Positions 33,591-47,339 of a DNA stretch of 64,000 nt are shown here, in pieces (position 1 is the stretch's first letter; each line of letters opens with the position of its first letter). The stretch covers positions 155,073,345 to 155,137,344 of the forward strand of contig JALGPY010000002.1 of NCBI GenBank assembly GCA_023055425.1, given 5' to 3'. A program made the translations under genes and the position numbers. Origin of the DNA: Linanthus parryae. Its lineage: Eukaryota; Streptophyta; Magnoliopsida; Ericales; Polemoniaceae. The notes under the pieces are model-generated. The model was not told the origin of the DNA. It made no database searches and saw only the letters and a program-made list of their open reading frames with translations.

Positions 33591-36251
33591 TTACAAATAC
33601 TTTGCACCCAGATTGTAACTACCAGAAAAACTATTAGCTCTGCTCCACCTAGATATCTCATGAGCTGCTAAATTAATACTTCTACTACAAAATTGTACCT
33701 TACAAATATAATTCTTACTAAGCCAGAAGTTGATAGCTTCAGCTCTTGTTCTCCATCTCCGATCTTCTTTTGAGGGGTTGTTGCAGGAATCCACCACAAT
33801 TTTGCAATCTGATTCAATAATGGATTTCCTTCACTCCTTATAATTCACCGCCTTGATGGCCATTTCAATAGCCTGTAGCTCTGCTTCAAGCACCTCTATC
33901 TTTTTACCAGCTTTACTTTTATAAGTACACAATCAACCTCCCTGTTTCTTGCACACACAGCCCAGTCTTGTAGCTTCATCTTTAACACTAGCATCCACAT
34001 TTAGTTTTATGCAGTCTTAAGGAGGAGGATTCCAACTTTCTGGAGGCTTTTGAATATGCAAACTAATCATGGGTTCAGCATCTAAATCAAACTCTAGACA
34101 TATTTCTTTGATCTTGGAAATAACCTTTACCATTCTATTGTGGTCATTCCTCACATCTGGGTGACTCCAGCTTTGGTTTCTATCTTTTTCAGATCTGATC
34201 CAGAATAATGGTCACCATCAATGAAGAATTGTAGCCATTGACTTTTGCCTCTTTGTTATCAAATAACAATAAATTTAACCACTCATCAATATTCACATGA
34301 TCTCCACTATTAGTTCTAGTACCCAAAATAGTGAACCACATATTTCTGGCTAGCTGGCAAGTGAAGAAACAATGCAACTCATCTTCTGCATTCAAATCAC
34401 AAGTAGGAAAAGAAGCATTCACAGAATTGATTCTAGATTTGATATTACCTCTTGCGGGAAGAGCTTTGGCTAGAATTCTCCATATCAGAAGTTTAGGTCT
34501 GTTATGACATCTCAACTTCCAGATCTTGGACCACTTCTTATCCACATTTACATTTGTATTGTTCCTGCTCTGAATTTGCCAATGATAAGCTGCTTTGACT
34601 TCACAACCTCCATTCTTACTCAAGCACCATCTCCATTGATCACTACTTTGAAAGATGGGAATCTTCAACTTTTCAATTTCATATATTTCTTTCTCATTAA
34701 ACCATTGTTGTAGTAGTTCTTGATTCCAGCTTCTTGAGTTCCAGTCAATAAGTTCACACACTCTTTTAGGAGCTCTTACTAAATCATATGGAGGTTTTGG
34801 CTTTGCAGCTTCCAGGTTTGGCATCCAATTATCTTGCCAAATATCAATATCAACACCATTCCCAATAGATTTAATAGCATTCTCCTCAATAATATTTCTG
34901 ACATTTAGCAAGCTTTTCTAAAACTAAGAGTCTCCACTTTTGACTTCCACTTTCTGAAAATCCTGAATTGTGCAGTATTAATCCTTCAATAGTTGGACCC
35001 GGACACGTTTATCAGAAGACCACATTTTCTAAGCAAGTTTGGCTACCAGAGCTCTATTGAACTTATGAAATTCTCTTAATTCCCAAACCACCATCTTCCA
35101 TCTTCTTGCAAAGATCATGACAACTTTTATAATGAATCTTTTTCTTGTTCTCATCCTCATCCCACCAGAAACTAGCACAAATAGTATTTAACTTTTCTGC
35201 AAAAAAATTTGGAAGCAAAAAAGTAGACATAGTATAAGTAGCTAAAGAACTCAAAGTAGCTTTCAGAACAATTAATTTACCAGCTCTAGCAAGCATCTTC
35301 CCTTGCCACCCTGTGACTTTTGTTGTCATTTTCTCTATAATCCCATTGAAGTTTGAATTTTTGGATCTTGCAACAAAGATAGGCAAACCAAGATAGGTAG
35401 AGTCCTCCTTCCCTTTCTTGATGTTCAGATTTGACTTTATGATTCTTCTTTGATCCCCTTTGACATTTCCACTAAAGAACAAAGCTGAATTTTTCTTATT
35501 GACACACTGCCCTGACACTTCTTCAACAAGTTTGAGACATAAATCAAGGTACACTGCTTGCTCTTCTTCATCTTTAGCCATTATAATCAAATCATCTGCA
35601 AAAATTAAGTGTGTAATTGGCTGACTATTTCTAGCAAGAACAATCCCAGAAATCCATCTATGCTCAGCTGCAAAACTTATAATTCTGGATAACATTTTAG
35701 TACATATGATGAAGAGAGTAGGAGACAAAGGGTCTCCTTGCCTTAACCCTCTGCTTGCTTCAAAGAAACCAGCTGAGCAACCATTGACCAGCACAAAGAA
35801 TTTAACAGAACTAACACAATTGTAGATAAGTTTTCAAAAGCTTTTAGGGAATCCCATCCAATTCATCACCTTCATCAGGCAGCTCCATTCAATCTTGCCA
35901 TATGCCTTCTTAATATCATATTTCACAAATATGAGACCTCCTTTTCCTTTCTTCTTTTTTAAAGTGTGCACCACCTCATGCAGTATAATAGTATTGTCTT
36001 GTATGTTTCTTCCAGGTAAAAAATATTTTGAAAAAGGGAAATGAGTTTGTTTAGCAGAGGTGTTTGAGAGGATTTTTGCAATAACTTTATAAGAGACATT
36101 GCAAAGAGAGATTGGTCTAAAGTGAGATACTTTGGAGGGGTTTTGGATTTTGGGGATCAAAGCTATGAAAGTATTGTTGAGGTTAGGAGGAAGTTTACCA
36201 TTAGTAAAAACTTTTTTAAAAAGACCACAAAGATCCTTTCCAACAATGTGC
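33591..36251 (-). pseudogene. L1-type LINE (LINE-1), 3' part: RT, zf-RVT, RNase H
   Basis: Minus-strand LINE ORF2 C-terminal portion with frameshifts and stops. RT: HFRPISLCNVSYKVIAKIL (~36120), GLRQGDPLSP (~35740) and IFADDLI (~35600). C-terminal zinc-binding reverse-transcriptase domain LLIWRILAKALPARGNI (~34480). A plant-type RNase H relict (34010-33591) keeps NVDAS, an AEL acidic residue, ESDC and AAHEIS despite two stops. It is cut at 36251 by Angela-2; upstream coding continues at 44716. Confidence 0.9.
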
Positions 36252-37660
36252 TGTAGAGTTTTGATTCATGGATCGCGCAAACGGAAGCATAATCAAACAA
36301 ACAACCATGCAAAACCCTCCAAGGATCACAAGTCTAGATGCATAACGATAGTGAAGGTAAGAAATCATAAACACACCTTTGGGTTCTCCTTGATGACTTC
36401 AAACGCGAATAGTGTCACGTTCTCTATAGTTGATCCACGCCTAGAGATGATCCTAGATCTCCAATCTCCTTGGTGCTAGCCCGGAATGAGAGGAGGGTGA
36501 AGGAATCACGCAAAACGAGACAAAAGGAAGGGGCTCGGCCCTCTTTTGGCCGACGGGGACGAGGGCGGCGGCAAGGGGGGCGTCGGCCTCCTTTGTTCTC
36601 TCCCACTCTTGTTATGTTCTCTCTAGAGCATAAGTTATGAGGAAGGAAGGAAGGAGGGTCCTTTATATAGTCCAACAACTCCTTGTTAACTACCTAAAGG
36701 ACTTATTCTAGTCCTACTAGAATTCAATTTAGTCCCTTCCTTGCAAATTAGTCCCTACTAAGTTTGCAAGGGTTTGCAAAGTGATCATTCTAATTAATTA
36801 ATCCAATTAATTAATTCTCAAATCTAGTACAACTCTATATAGCGTGTGACCCCATAGGTTCTATCTAGTTGGTAGCAACTCTTTGCTAATATGGAGCGGT
36901 TTCTAGCAAAACATCCATTCTAGCCAACTAATAGAATAGTCATCTAGACAACCTTGTACAAGTAATTGTCTCATCCCTTTGCCTCCATATCCGGATTAGA
37001 CACGAGACATACAAGTCACACTCGTATATCCAATCCCTAGTTTCTCGATCCATGGAATAGCCTTATTCGTGCAAATAACATCAATATCCCATATATTGAT
37101 TTATTTGAGTCTGGCCAGACATTCTATAAGCACTATCCTTCGAGTGGCCTAGGATATTTGCTCCCGTTATGTGGGAGGGGCAAATCCTCTCTACGTCCAC
37201 TACGATCTCTAAGCTTGCTTCTCATTGTATCCAGTACGCGCCTTTATAACTACCCAGTTACGGTGTAGCGTTTAACGCTACCAAGATCACAATGATCCAC
37301 AACTAGAATATCTAGTGACTTCAAGTCTAAGGATGACAATACCATTGTACCCGAGAAGCACTTGTGACTCAACATAACATGTATGTAGCCTTCTCGGTGG
37401 TGGGTCAATCCAGTGCAACATTCCGTAATGCACACCTATGTGTTGGATCGTGATATCTCCATATCAATCCAACCCCATACTAGTGTATAGATGATTGTCC
37501 CATTAATCATTATACTTGACTAGGGATATTTAAGATAAACAACACGATCGTAAATCTAAGGACTTCATTATATTAAATATCCTATAAATAATAAATGAAT
37601 TTTCTAGCCAAATACAAATTCATACTAAACTAGATTGCCTCTAGGGCATCTATTCCAACA
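36252..37660 (-). repeat. 3' LTR of Angela-2
   Basis: 1409 bp; on the minus strand TGTTGGAATAGATG to CTACA. The polypurine tract abuts at 37661-37675. TATA ctatataaagg near 36670 on the minus strand. Confidence 0.92.
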
Positions 37661-37674
37661 GTCTCCCACTTGCA

Positions 37675-40600
37675 CTAGAGCCAATCTGGCGCATCTCGTA
37701 TGCCCATACTCCTAGTGTGCCCTTCATGCTTCCACTGCGTGAGAGGCTTCGTAAGCGGGTCTGACAGATTATCATCTGTAGGAATCTTGCATATCCGAAC
37801 GTCTCCTCTATCGATAATATCTCGAATCAGATGAAACTTCCTGAGCACATGCTTGGACTTCTGGTGCGATCTGGGTTCCTTTGATTGCGCGATCGCCCCA
37901 GTGTTGTCACAGAACAAATCCACTGGATCCGCAATGCTAGGGACCACACCAAGTTCAGAAACAAACTTTCTGATCCAAACAGCCTCCTTTGCTGCGCCAT
38001 TTGCAGCAATGTACTCAGCCTCTGTTGTAGAATCAGCCACCGTCTCTTGCTTGGAACTCTTCCAGCTCACCGCTGCTCCATTCAGGCAAAACACATATCC
38101 CGACTGTGATCTAAAGTCATCTCTATCGGTTTGGAAGCTTGCATCAGTGTAACCCCTTACACGCAACTCTTCCTCACCGCCAAACATCAAGAAAGCATCC
38201 TTAGTTCTTCTCAAGTACTTTAGGATGTTCTTGACAGCAATCCAGTGACTCTCACCCGGATTGGATTGGTATCTGCTTGTCATACTCAAGGCATATGACA
38301 CATCTGGTCTAGTACATAACATGGCGTACATGATAGATCCTATGGCCGAGGCATAGGGAATCCTACTCATGCGTTCCTTCTCAATCTCATTGGAAGGACA
38401 ACCACTCTTCGAAAGAGTGATTCCATGTGACATGGGCAAGAATCCCTTCTTGGAATCTTGCATGTTGAACCGTTTCAACACCTTGTCAATATATGTACTT
38501 TGACTTAGGCCTAGCAACCTCTTAGATCTATCTCTATAGATCTTTATACCGAGTATATAGGCTGCTTCCCCTAAGTCCTTCATTGAGAAACACTTTCCTA
38601 GCCAATCTTTCACAGATTGCAGCATGGGAATGTCGTTTCCAATGAGTAGTATGTCATCCACATACAAGACCAGAAAAGCTACAGAGCTCCCACTAACCTT
38701 CTTGTAGACACAAGACTCATCTTCGTTTCTGATGAAGCCAAACTCTTTGACCACTTCATCAAAACGTCGATTCCAACTCCTAGAAGCTTGCTTCAATTTA
38801 TAAATGGATCGTTGCAGCTTACAGACTTTGTTGGCTTGCTTTGGATCCTCAAAACCCTCCGGCTGTATCATATACACGTCCTCGAGGAGATTCCCATAAA
38901 GGAATGCTGTTTTGACATCCATCTGCCAAATCTCATAGTCGTAGTATGCTGCAATTGCAAGTAGGATTCGGATGGATTTGGTCATAGCGAGTGGTGAAAA
39001 GGTTTCATCATAGTCAATACCATGAATCTGTCTGAATCCTTTAGCCACCAATCGGCCCTTATAGGTAATCACATTACCATCCATGTCGATCTTCTTCTTG
39101 AAGACCCACTTGCACCCTATGGGCCGCGCCCCATCAGGTGGTTCCACCAAAGTCCATACTTTGTTGGTATACATGGATTCCATCTCGGATCTCATGGCTT
39201 CAAGCCACTTCTGCGAGTCTGGGCCACTCATGGCCTCCTCATAGGTAGTAGGCTCATCATCTATGAGCATCGTGTCACCGGAATCAGTTACGAGAAGTCC
39301 GTACCTCTCGGGTTCCTGGCGCACTCTACTAGATCTACGAAGCTCTTGTGTTACCTGAACAGGTGGATCCACAACTGCTTGTGATTCCTGTTCATGTTCC
39401 ATAATCGGTTCAGTGATTTGTGGTTCTTGAACTTCTTCAAGTTCTACATTCCTCCCACTTGCTTCTTTAGAGACAAACTCTCTTTCTAGAAACACGCCGG
39501 TCCGAGCAACAAACACTTTGTTCTCGGTTGGATTGTAGAAGTGGTATCCCTTAGTTTCCTTAGGGTACCCCACAAATTTACACTTATCCGATTTAGGCCC
39601 TAGCTTGTCTGATTGTAAACGTTTTACATAGACATCGCATCCCCAAATCCTCATGAACGACACTGTGGGACGCCTCCCACTCCACATCTCATATGGTGTC
39701 TTCATGACTGATTTAGATGGAACACGGTTAATGGTGAAAGCTGCACTTAATAGAGCGTAGCCCCAAAATGATAATGGAAGATCGGTTTGACACATCATAG
39801 ACCGAACCATATCCAATAGGGTTCGATTCCTCCTCTCGGACACGCCATTCCATTGTGGCGTTCCGGGGAGTGAGTTGGGACACGGTCCCACACTCTCTAA
39901 GATAGTCGTCAAACTCTTGGCTCAAGTATTCTCCTCCACGATCCGATCGTAGAGCCTTGATACTTTTGCCAAGTTGTTTCTCTACTTCATTCTTGAATTC
40001 TTTGAACACTTCAAAGGATTCGGATTTTGCCCTCATAAGGTACACAAATCCATATCTACTGTAATCATCAGTAAATGTAATGAAGTAGACGTAACCACCC
40101 CTGGCTGGCGTGGCAAATGGCCCACACACATCGGTATGTATGAGCGTCAATTGCTCACTAGTCCTCTCACCTTTCTTATTGAAAGAGGACTTTGTCATTT
40201 TTCCCAATAAACAAGCCTCACATGTCTCATATGATTCAAAATCAAATGAGTCTAGTAATCCATCCTTATGGAGTCTAGATACACGTTTCTCATTTATGTG
40301 GCCTAAACGACAATGCCATAAATAAGCAGGATTTAAATTATTTATTTTAATCCGCTTGGTATTAATGTTGTAGACAGGATTGCTAAGATCAAGGACATAA
40401 AGTCCATTAAATAATTGCGCACTAAAATAGTGAATATTATTCAAATAAAAGGAACAACAATTGTTCTTTATTGAAATAATAAAACCTTCCTTGTCCAAAC
40501 AAGAAATAGAAATTATGTTTCTGCTCATAGCAGGCACAAAATAGCAATTATTTAATTCTAAAACTAATCCTGAAGGCAGAGATAGCTCGCACACGCCTAT

Positions 40601-41623
40601 GGCCAACGCAGCAACCTTTGCTCCATTCCCAACGCGCAGATCTACCTCCCCTTTAGCCAATCTTTTACTTCTCTTTAGATCCTGCATATTTCGACAAATA
40701 TGAGATCCACATCCAGTATCTAATACCCATGATGTAGAGACAGTTAAATTGACATCTACAACAAAAATACCTGGTGGTGGTGGAATCACTATTCCAAGCC
40801 TCTTGTCCTCCAGATATTTTGGGCAGTTCCTCCTCCAGTGTCCAGGTTGACTGCAGTAGTGACACTCACCCTTAGTCACGACCTTGGCAATGCCACCAAC
40901 AGGCTTAAGGGCTTGTTCCTTGGTCTTGGCAACTGACTTGCCTTTGCCCTTGGAGGAAGAGGCAAAATTTTTGCCCTTTCCTTTATGCACCATCATAATG
41001 GCCTTGCCCTTACCCTTGTTGATGCTCTGTTCAGCCGTCCTCAACATGTTGAGTAAATCTGGCAGTGGTTTAACGATCTCGTTCATGTTATAGTTCATAA
41101 TGAACTGTCCATAACTTTCAGGCAACGATTGCAACACGAGATCGGTTGCCAACTCTTGGCCAACCGGGAACCCAAGCCGGGCAAGATTCTCCAAGTACCC
41201 GATCATTCGGAGTACATGGGGTCCCACCGGGTTCCCTTCTGCCAGATGACATTTGAACAGTGCCTTTGAGACCTCATACCTCTCTACCCTCGCCTGCTCT
41301 TGGAAGAGCTGCTTTAGATGTTCGATCATATCGACAGCATTCATGTTCTCATGTTGCTTCTGAAGCTCAGAGGTCATGGTGCAAAGCATTAGGCAGGCCG
41401 CATCATTAGCGTCATCAACACGCTTTTGATACGCCTTTAAGGAAACAGGTGTCTGGTTCTCTGGACCTTCTGGAACATGCTCCTCTATTGCGTACAGTTT
41501 CTTCTCTTGCTTGAGAACAATTCTCAAGTTTCTGTACCAATCAAGAAAGTTGGTTCCAGAGAGCTTGTCCTTCTCAAGGACAGATCGTAGGGAATGTTGT
41601 GAACTCGATGAGTTGTTTGCCAT
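37675..41623 (-). pseudogene. Angela-2 Gag-Pol with a 2-bp deletion in integrase
   Basis: Same domain order as Angela-1 and nearly the same sequence. Gag, zinc knuckle, protease and N-terminal integrase are open from 41623; RT and RNase H are open to 37675. The two frames meet around 39866, where the plus strand reads ttccggggag and Angela-1 has two additional bases in the PPGTPQWNG stretch. That frameshift falls before the integrase glutamate, so integrase, RT and RNase H cannot be made as one polyprotein. All other motifs, including YVDDILL, are preserved. Confidence 0.93.
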
Positions 41624-43302
41624 TTGGAATTCTACAAAAGGAAAATACGCAAGTTTTAGTATTTGTGAATTTTTGAATATATTTAATAATGGCTAGTTTA
41701 TTAAATATAGCTCCCACTATTTTTTTTTACGGATTAATAACTCTCAAGATATTAATGCGGAAAATATCATTATATTTTCTAGTGGGCCAAGATCCATCTT
41801 TTCATATCCTTATGAGCTTGCTTTGGCAAGTCACCCATAATTTGACTACTTCTAGGTAGGAACAATTTCCAATTGCATCCCATATGCTACTCTTGGTTCA
41901 ATCGGGCAAATAACTCCTTATTTATCCATCCTTATGGATAATCCCAATTGATTGCCTCTTGGTTTCTTAATCAAATTAATAGCCTAGTTGTGTTCAACCT
42001 CTTATCTAAACAATTGCACATTGTTACGTGCCATCGCATTCCATCATTATGAACCAAGTCGCCATGCTTTGGCACGCACGAACTTGATAAATAATGATGA
42101 TAATGAGTGTTTAAATAACGAGAAGGCAAGAACACAATATTGAATTTGAGGGATTTTCAATTTTAATTATTTTGTTGATCAATATCAACTAATCTATCTA
42201 TTTGAGTTTGGGCACAACTCCAAATAATAGATCCGGGTTGTCTAATTATCTTATTATCCTAATTGCATGCATCATCCATACACCAACCACACAAATAATA
42301 AGACAATAAATAAACAACCACAAAACAGAAATTAAACGTGATGTGGATATGGCCTTTTCTAGACTAAGATAATTCCAAGCCAATGGAATTATCTATGAAC
42401 CCTAAGCAAACACATCTCCATGCGTCTTGATCTTTTGGTCCATCCTTCATAGTCATGTGGGATGCTCCATGCTCCATGCTCCATCTTTTGTGGCTCCTTT
42501 GTCTTTGGGCTTCTTTTCTCCAATCTTGGCTAACAATCTACTTTATCTAGCACTAGCTAATATCTATACTAAATAAAATAAATCTCACAAGTTGAGAAAA
42601 AAAATGGCACGCAGGCCATAAAACCCTAATTAATTATTACAATTAATTGATCAGCTCGCAGGCCGTAAAACCAAACCACAAAATTAAACATCCACATCAA
42701 ACCACATCCTAAGGCCATATCCAATCACCATGCGATTTGCACATAAACAGTTAAAATCCAATTTTAACGCGCTTGGTCAATTTTAATTGATTTTAGGATT
42801 TCTAGGGTTAAAACGGTCCATGGGCCCAACAATCCAATTGCCCGGGCCCAAACAAAGTGAACCATAAGGCCCTAGGGCCGGCCCGGCCCAAAACCCGCAA
42901 GCTAGGCCCGCAGGTTAGGGCCGCCCGACCCCTTAGGGCGCCAATCTTGGGCGGCAAGCAAGGGGGGCGGTCCCCAAGGGGGGCCGAACCTCCTTATGGA
43001 GGTTGTTTCCAAAACAACCTCCTTGCTTGGAGCCCAAGTTTGGTTGTTTCCTTGTTTTGGGAGAACTCCTTCTTCCCCAAGGATGCCCAAACCCTAGATC
43101 TAAGATCCTAAAATTTCTCAAACTCACCAATTCATGCATCCAATGCAAAAATTGGGTCTTGTTATGATTAATTGTTGACAAATTGCATCCCATGCTTGAT
43201 TTTTCTTGTTTTACGCGATAAACAACAAATTAAGGTGTAAAACAACAAGAATGTAACACATAAACTACGCTTATGCTCTATGACCTGTGGCTCTGATACC
43301 AC
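41624..43302 (-). other. Leader and primer binding site of Angela-2
   Basis: Counterpart of 1-1277 plus the portion lost off-window. The primer site (reverse strand tggtatcagagcc, 43289-43301) is one base from the 5' LTR. Includes a GC-rich block near 42830-43000 and the tandem atggagc 7-mers (42465-42485). Confidence 0.85.
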
Positions 43303-44715
43303 TGTAGGGTTTTGATTCATGGATCGCGCAAACGGAAGCATAATCAAACAAACAACCATGCAAAACCCTCCAAGGATCACAAGTCTAGATGCATAACGAT
43401 AGTGAAGGTAAGAAATCATAAACACACCTTTGGGTTCTCCTTGATGACTTCAAACGCGAATAGTGTCACGTTCTCTATAGTTGATCCACGCCTAGAGTTG
43501 ATCCTAGATCTCCAATCTCCTTGGTGCTAGCCCGGAATGAGAGGAGGGTGAAGGAATCACGCAAAACGAGACAAAAGGAAGGGGCTCGGCCCTCTTTTGG
43601 CCGACGGGGACGAGGGCGGCGGCAAGGGGGGCGTCGGCCTCCTTTGTTCTCTCCCACTCTTGTTATGTTCTCTCTAGAGCATAAGTTATGAGGAAGGAAG
43701 GAAGGAAGGAGGGTCCTTTATATAGTCCAACAACTCCTTGTTAACTACCTAAAGGACTTATTCTAGTCATACTAGAATTCAATTTAGTCCCTTCCTTGCA
43801 AATTAGTCCCTACTAAGTTTGCAAGGGTTTGCAAAGTGATCCTTCTAATTAATTAATCCAATTAATTAATTCCCAAATCTAGTACAACTCTATATAGCGT
43901 GTGACCCCATAGGTTCTATCTAGTTGGTAGCAACTCTTTGCTAATATGGAGCGGTTTCTAGCAAAACATCCATTCTAGCCAACTAATAGAATAGTCATCT
44001 AGAACACCTTGTACAAGTAATTGTCTCATCCCTTTGCCTCCATATCCGGATTGGACACGAGACATACAAGTCACACTCGTATATCCAATCCCTAGTTTCT
44101 CGATCCATGGAATAGCCTTATTCGTGCAAATAACATCAATATCCCATATATTGATTTATTTGAGTCTGGCCAGACATTCTATAAGCACTATCCTTCGAGT
44201 GGCCTAGGATATTTGCTCCCGTTATGTGGGAGGGGCAAATCCTCTCTACGTCCACTACGATCTCTAAGCTTTCTTCTCATTGTATCCAGTACACGCCTTT
44301 ATAACTACCCAGTTACGGTGTAGCGTTTAACGCTACCAAGATCACAATGATCCACAACTAGAATATCTAGTGACTTCAAGTCTAAGGATGACAATACCAT
44401 TGTACCCGAGAAGCACTTGTGACTCAACATAACATGTATGTAGCCTTCTCGGTGATGGGTCAATCCAGTGCAACATTCCGTAATGCACATCTATGTGTTG
44501 GATCGTGATATCTCCATATCAATCCAACCCCATACTAGTCTATAGATGATTGTCCCATTAATCATTATACTTGACTAGGGATATTTAAGATAAAAAACAC
44601 GATTGTAAATCTAAGGACTTCATTATATTAAATATCCAATAAATAATAAATGAATTTTCTAGCCAAATACAAATTCATACTAAACTAGATTGCCTCTAGG
44701 TTATCTATTCCAACA
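43303..44715 (-). repeat. 5' LTR of Angela-2
   Basis: 1413 bp, plus-strand start tgtagggttttgattc and end tattccaaca, then TSD tgtgc. Confidence 0.92.
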
Positions 44716-45388
44716 TGTGCCAATATTTTTTGTAAAATAGGACTGAAAATCCATCTGGGACTGGAGATTTGAAACTCCCCATCTGGTAAATTGTTTCAAA
44801 AATTTCAGTGTCATTAGTGCTTGTGAGAAGAGAATCAGCCTCTTCAGGGGTAATCTGGTTTGGGAAAAGTTTATGTAGCCATTGAGGGGAAGAGTTATTG
44901 GAGGAGGAAAATAGGTTTTGGCCATAACTAACAAACACGTTGTTGATACCTTCAGTTTTGTTCTGCCACATATTATTGTCATCCAAGATTAATTGCATCA
45001 ATCTTGTTTCTTCTACCTCTGATAGCAGCCATAGTGTGGAAGAACTTAGTATTTGCATCCCCTTCTTTTATCCATTAAACTCTAAACTTATTCCTCCAAG
45101 TAATGCTCTGTCTTGTGTACAACTCCTCAATCCACCTTTTTCAGTTCTGCTCTTCTTATATAGTTTCATCTCTTGCTTGGGTCTGCAGCTTGATCAAATG
45201 ATCTTCCAAATCTTTGATTTGTGTTTCCAAGTGACCAAATTCCTCTTTACTCCATTTCTTTAGGGCTTGCTTTGTTGATTTTATTTGGCTTCCCCACTTA
45301 GATCCAAACCTTCTACAAAGTACACTGCCCCAAGCTTGTCTCACAACTTCTTTACTTGACTTATCCCTCACCCACATTGGTTCAAATC
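44716..45388 (-). pseudogene. LINE-1 middle fragment (endonuclease-RT linker)
   Basis: Minus-strand coding piece containing WVRDKSSKEVVRQAWG (~45360) and, at the lower end, VPDGFSVLFYKKYWH. The latter runs in frame into the RT piece at 36251 when Angela-2 is removed. It is bounded above by the Sire element with TSD aaatc (45384-45388). Confidence 0.88.
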
Positions 45389-46876
45389 TGAAAGTTTGTA
45401 ATGTAGACTAAATACAAGACCAAAATACTCTAGAAGGGGGGTGAATAGAGTATGGAAATTTTTTGCTAAAGCACAAGTTTTAACGAAGTGAACAAGTGAA
45501 AGACTAAAATCTCAAGGCCTTGAGATTTTACAAAACTAGTCAGAAACTTTTTAAAACAAACAGAAAGCTTCAAGGCCTTGAACTATCACCAGTTCTAAAC
45601 AGTTTATAAACCCTAGTTTGATTTGAGTTGCTTGCAGAAGTAAATAGCAAAACTATAAAGTAAATATCACAAGGAAATTTACAGAGTTCAGTCCCAATGG
45701 ACCTAATCTCTTCCTGAGGGATCTAATCCCACCAGGATTGGGCAAAAACTTCTTATTACTCACACAGAAACAGCCCTAGATCTCCAAGCCTAAGTGAACT
45801 TCCTTACACCTATACAGCTTGTGGTTCCAAACCTATCTAGTATCAGCTACTAACTGTTGAGCTAACAAGAACCTCTTGTTGTTCACTTGAACAACCAACC
45901 ACTAGGTTTTGTGAGTTTTAATATATACAAAAGATAAGCAGATTACAATACAGTAGAAGAACACAGTAGAAGAATAAGCTTGTGAAGGCCTGGATGTGTT
46001 CTAGTAAAACTGGAATGATTGATCTTCTGAAAGCTGTAATTGAAGCCTGAATTTGTGAGGATTGAATGTCTGATCTTCCACGAATGTATCACACCTCTCT
46101 CAGTTCTCTGTAAGCTTCTATATATTTCAAATTTCAAACAATTCTTTTATCCACTCTCTGCAACTGAATGAGAGATTTTAGGATCTTAGTTCCTGCAAAT
46201 CCTCATCCATTCTAACTGCAATTCAAAACAGCTTTGAGTAGATATCCGTTGGAGTTTGTTGAGATTGCATTTGCACGTTTGAAAAACCTGCAACAACATT
46301 AAACATAGCAACAAACAAAATACAAAAATATAACAGTACTAAGTCTGTTTGGATTTCCAGTTTCTTAATAAAAACTGGATCATATGAATGAAACAATAAC
46401 CTGATTAACTTCTAAACACATTACTCATAATAAACCAGTTTAAGACTTGTAAAAGTCATTAAAAAAACATAATAACAAAGATCAAATTCTGCAAGAGAGA
46501 ATCAAGTTAATTTTGTAAAACTGTCAGCAGCTTAAGGCACATCTCAAGGCCTTGGAGCTCTAAACATGCTTCACAGTCTTTCAATATTAAGACCGTAAAC
46601 CTTTGATTCACTCTGATTAGGATATCTGCAATTGTGTTAGATATATAAAGAATGTATAACAAGGATATTAGCAGCAAATCTCTGATCTTAAATATCAGAT
46701 AGAACACCTGCATCACAAGATTATTAGATCGCACAGTATAATAAAAACTACTTTCAAGGCTTTGAAGCTCTGATTAGTATCTCAAGGCCTTGGAGCCTTA
46801 GAAATACTTTGTCTTTGTCTTTCATCACTCTAAACAGTTACTTCTCAAAACACACTTAGAAGTCTTTGAGTCAACA
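45389..46876 (-). repeat. 3' LTR of Sire element
   Basis: 1488 bp, plus-strand tgaaagtttg to gagtcaaca. Contains caaggccttg at 45513, 45571, 46545 and 46783, and a one-base variant at 46755. Confidence 0.93.
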
Positions 46877-47339
46877 ATCTCCCCCTTGATGAAAGACAAA
46901 ACTCATAATCTTGTGTAAATATCCCTGCAACTTTTTGTAAGAATTAGATATCATCATTTGCAGAAATAATAAACAGTAACACTGGTTAAACCAAATTAAC
47001 ACAGATAACTAGTAATCACAGATAATCAATAATCACATAACACAACTGATTAACACAAAAACTCACAATCTTATTATCTAGATACTGAAGAGTAATCACT
47101 AATAGCACATATAACTTCTCCCCCTTTTTGAATTTCATCAAATAAAGGTGAAGAAATGTTGGATCATTACTCAGAGTCCTTAAAAAAAAGTTAACAAAAT
47201 GAGTTCCTACTGAATGTCAAGGCCTTGAGATCAGAAAGAATAAAAGAAAAAGAAAGAAAGAAAGTATCGAGACTTTGGCTTTCTCAAATCTTCACTTCTT
47301 CTTTGATGCTTGGCCTTTCTCTGAGCCTTCTCCAACCTC

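Larger units (their letters stand above)
36252..44715 (-). mobile_element. Angela-lineage copia retrotransposon (Angela-2), complete but frameshifted
   Basis: 8464 bp, minus strand, flanked by perfect TSD tgtgc (36247-36251 and 44716-44720). 5' LTR 43303-44715, 3' LTR 36252-37660. By eye the LTRs differ at roughly 15-20 positions plus one ccttcctt-type length difference, so insertion is moderately recent. Body and LTRs are near-identical to Angela-1. It lies within LINE-1, whose reading is continuous once this element and one TSD are removed. Confidence 0.95.

Noticed and set aside
37853..39384. Plus-strand ORFs within Angela-2 and their mirror ORFs in Angela-1
   Set aside because: Antisense shadows of the copia RT/RNase H; they recur only because the elements are homologous.
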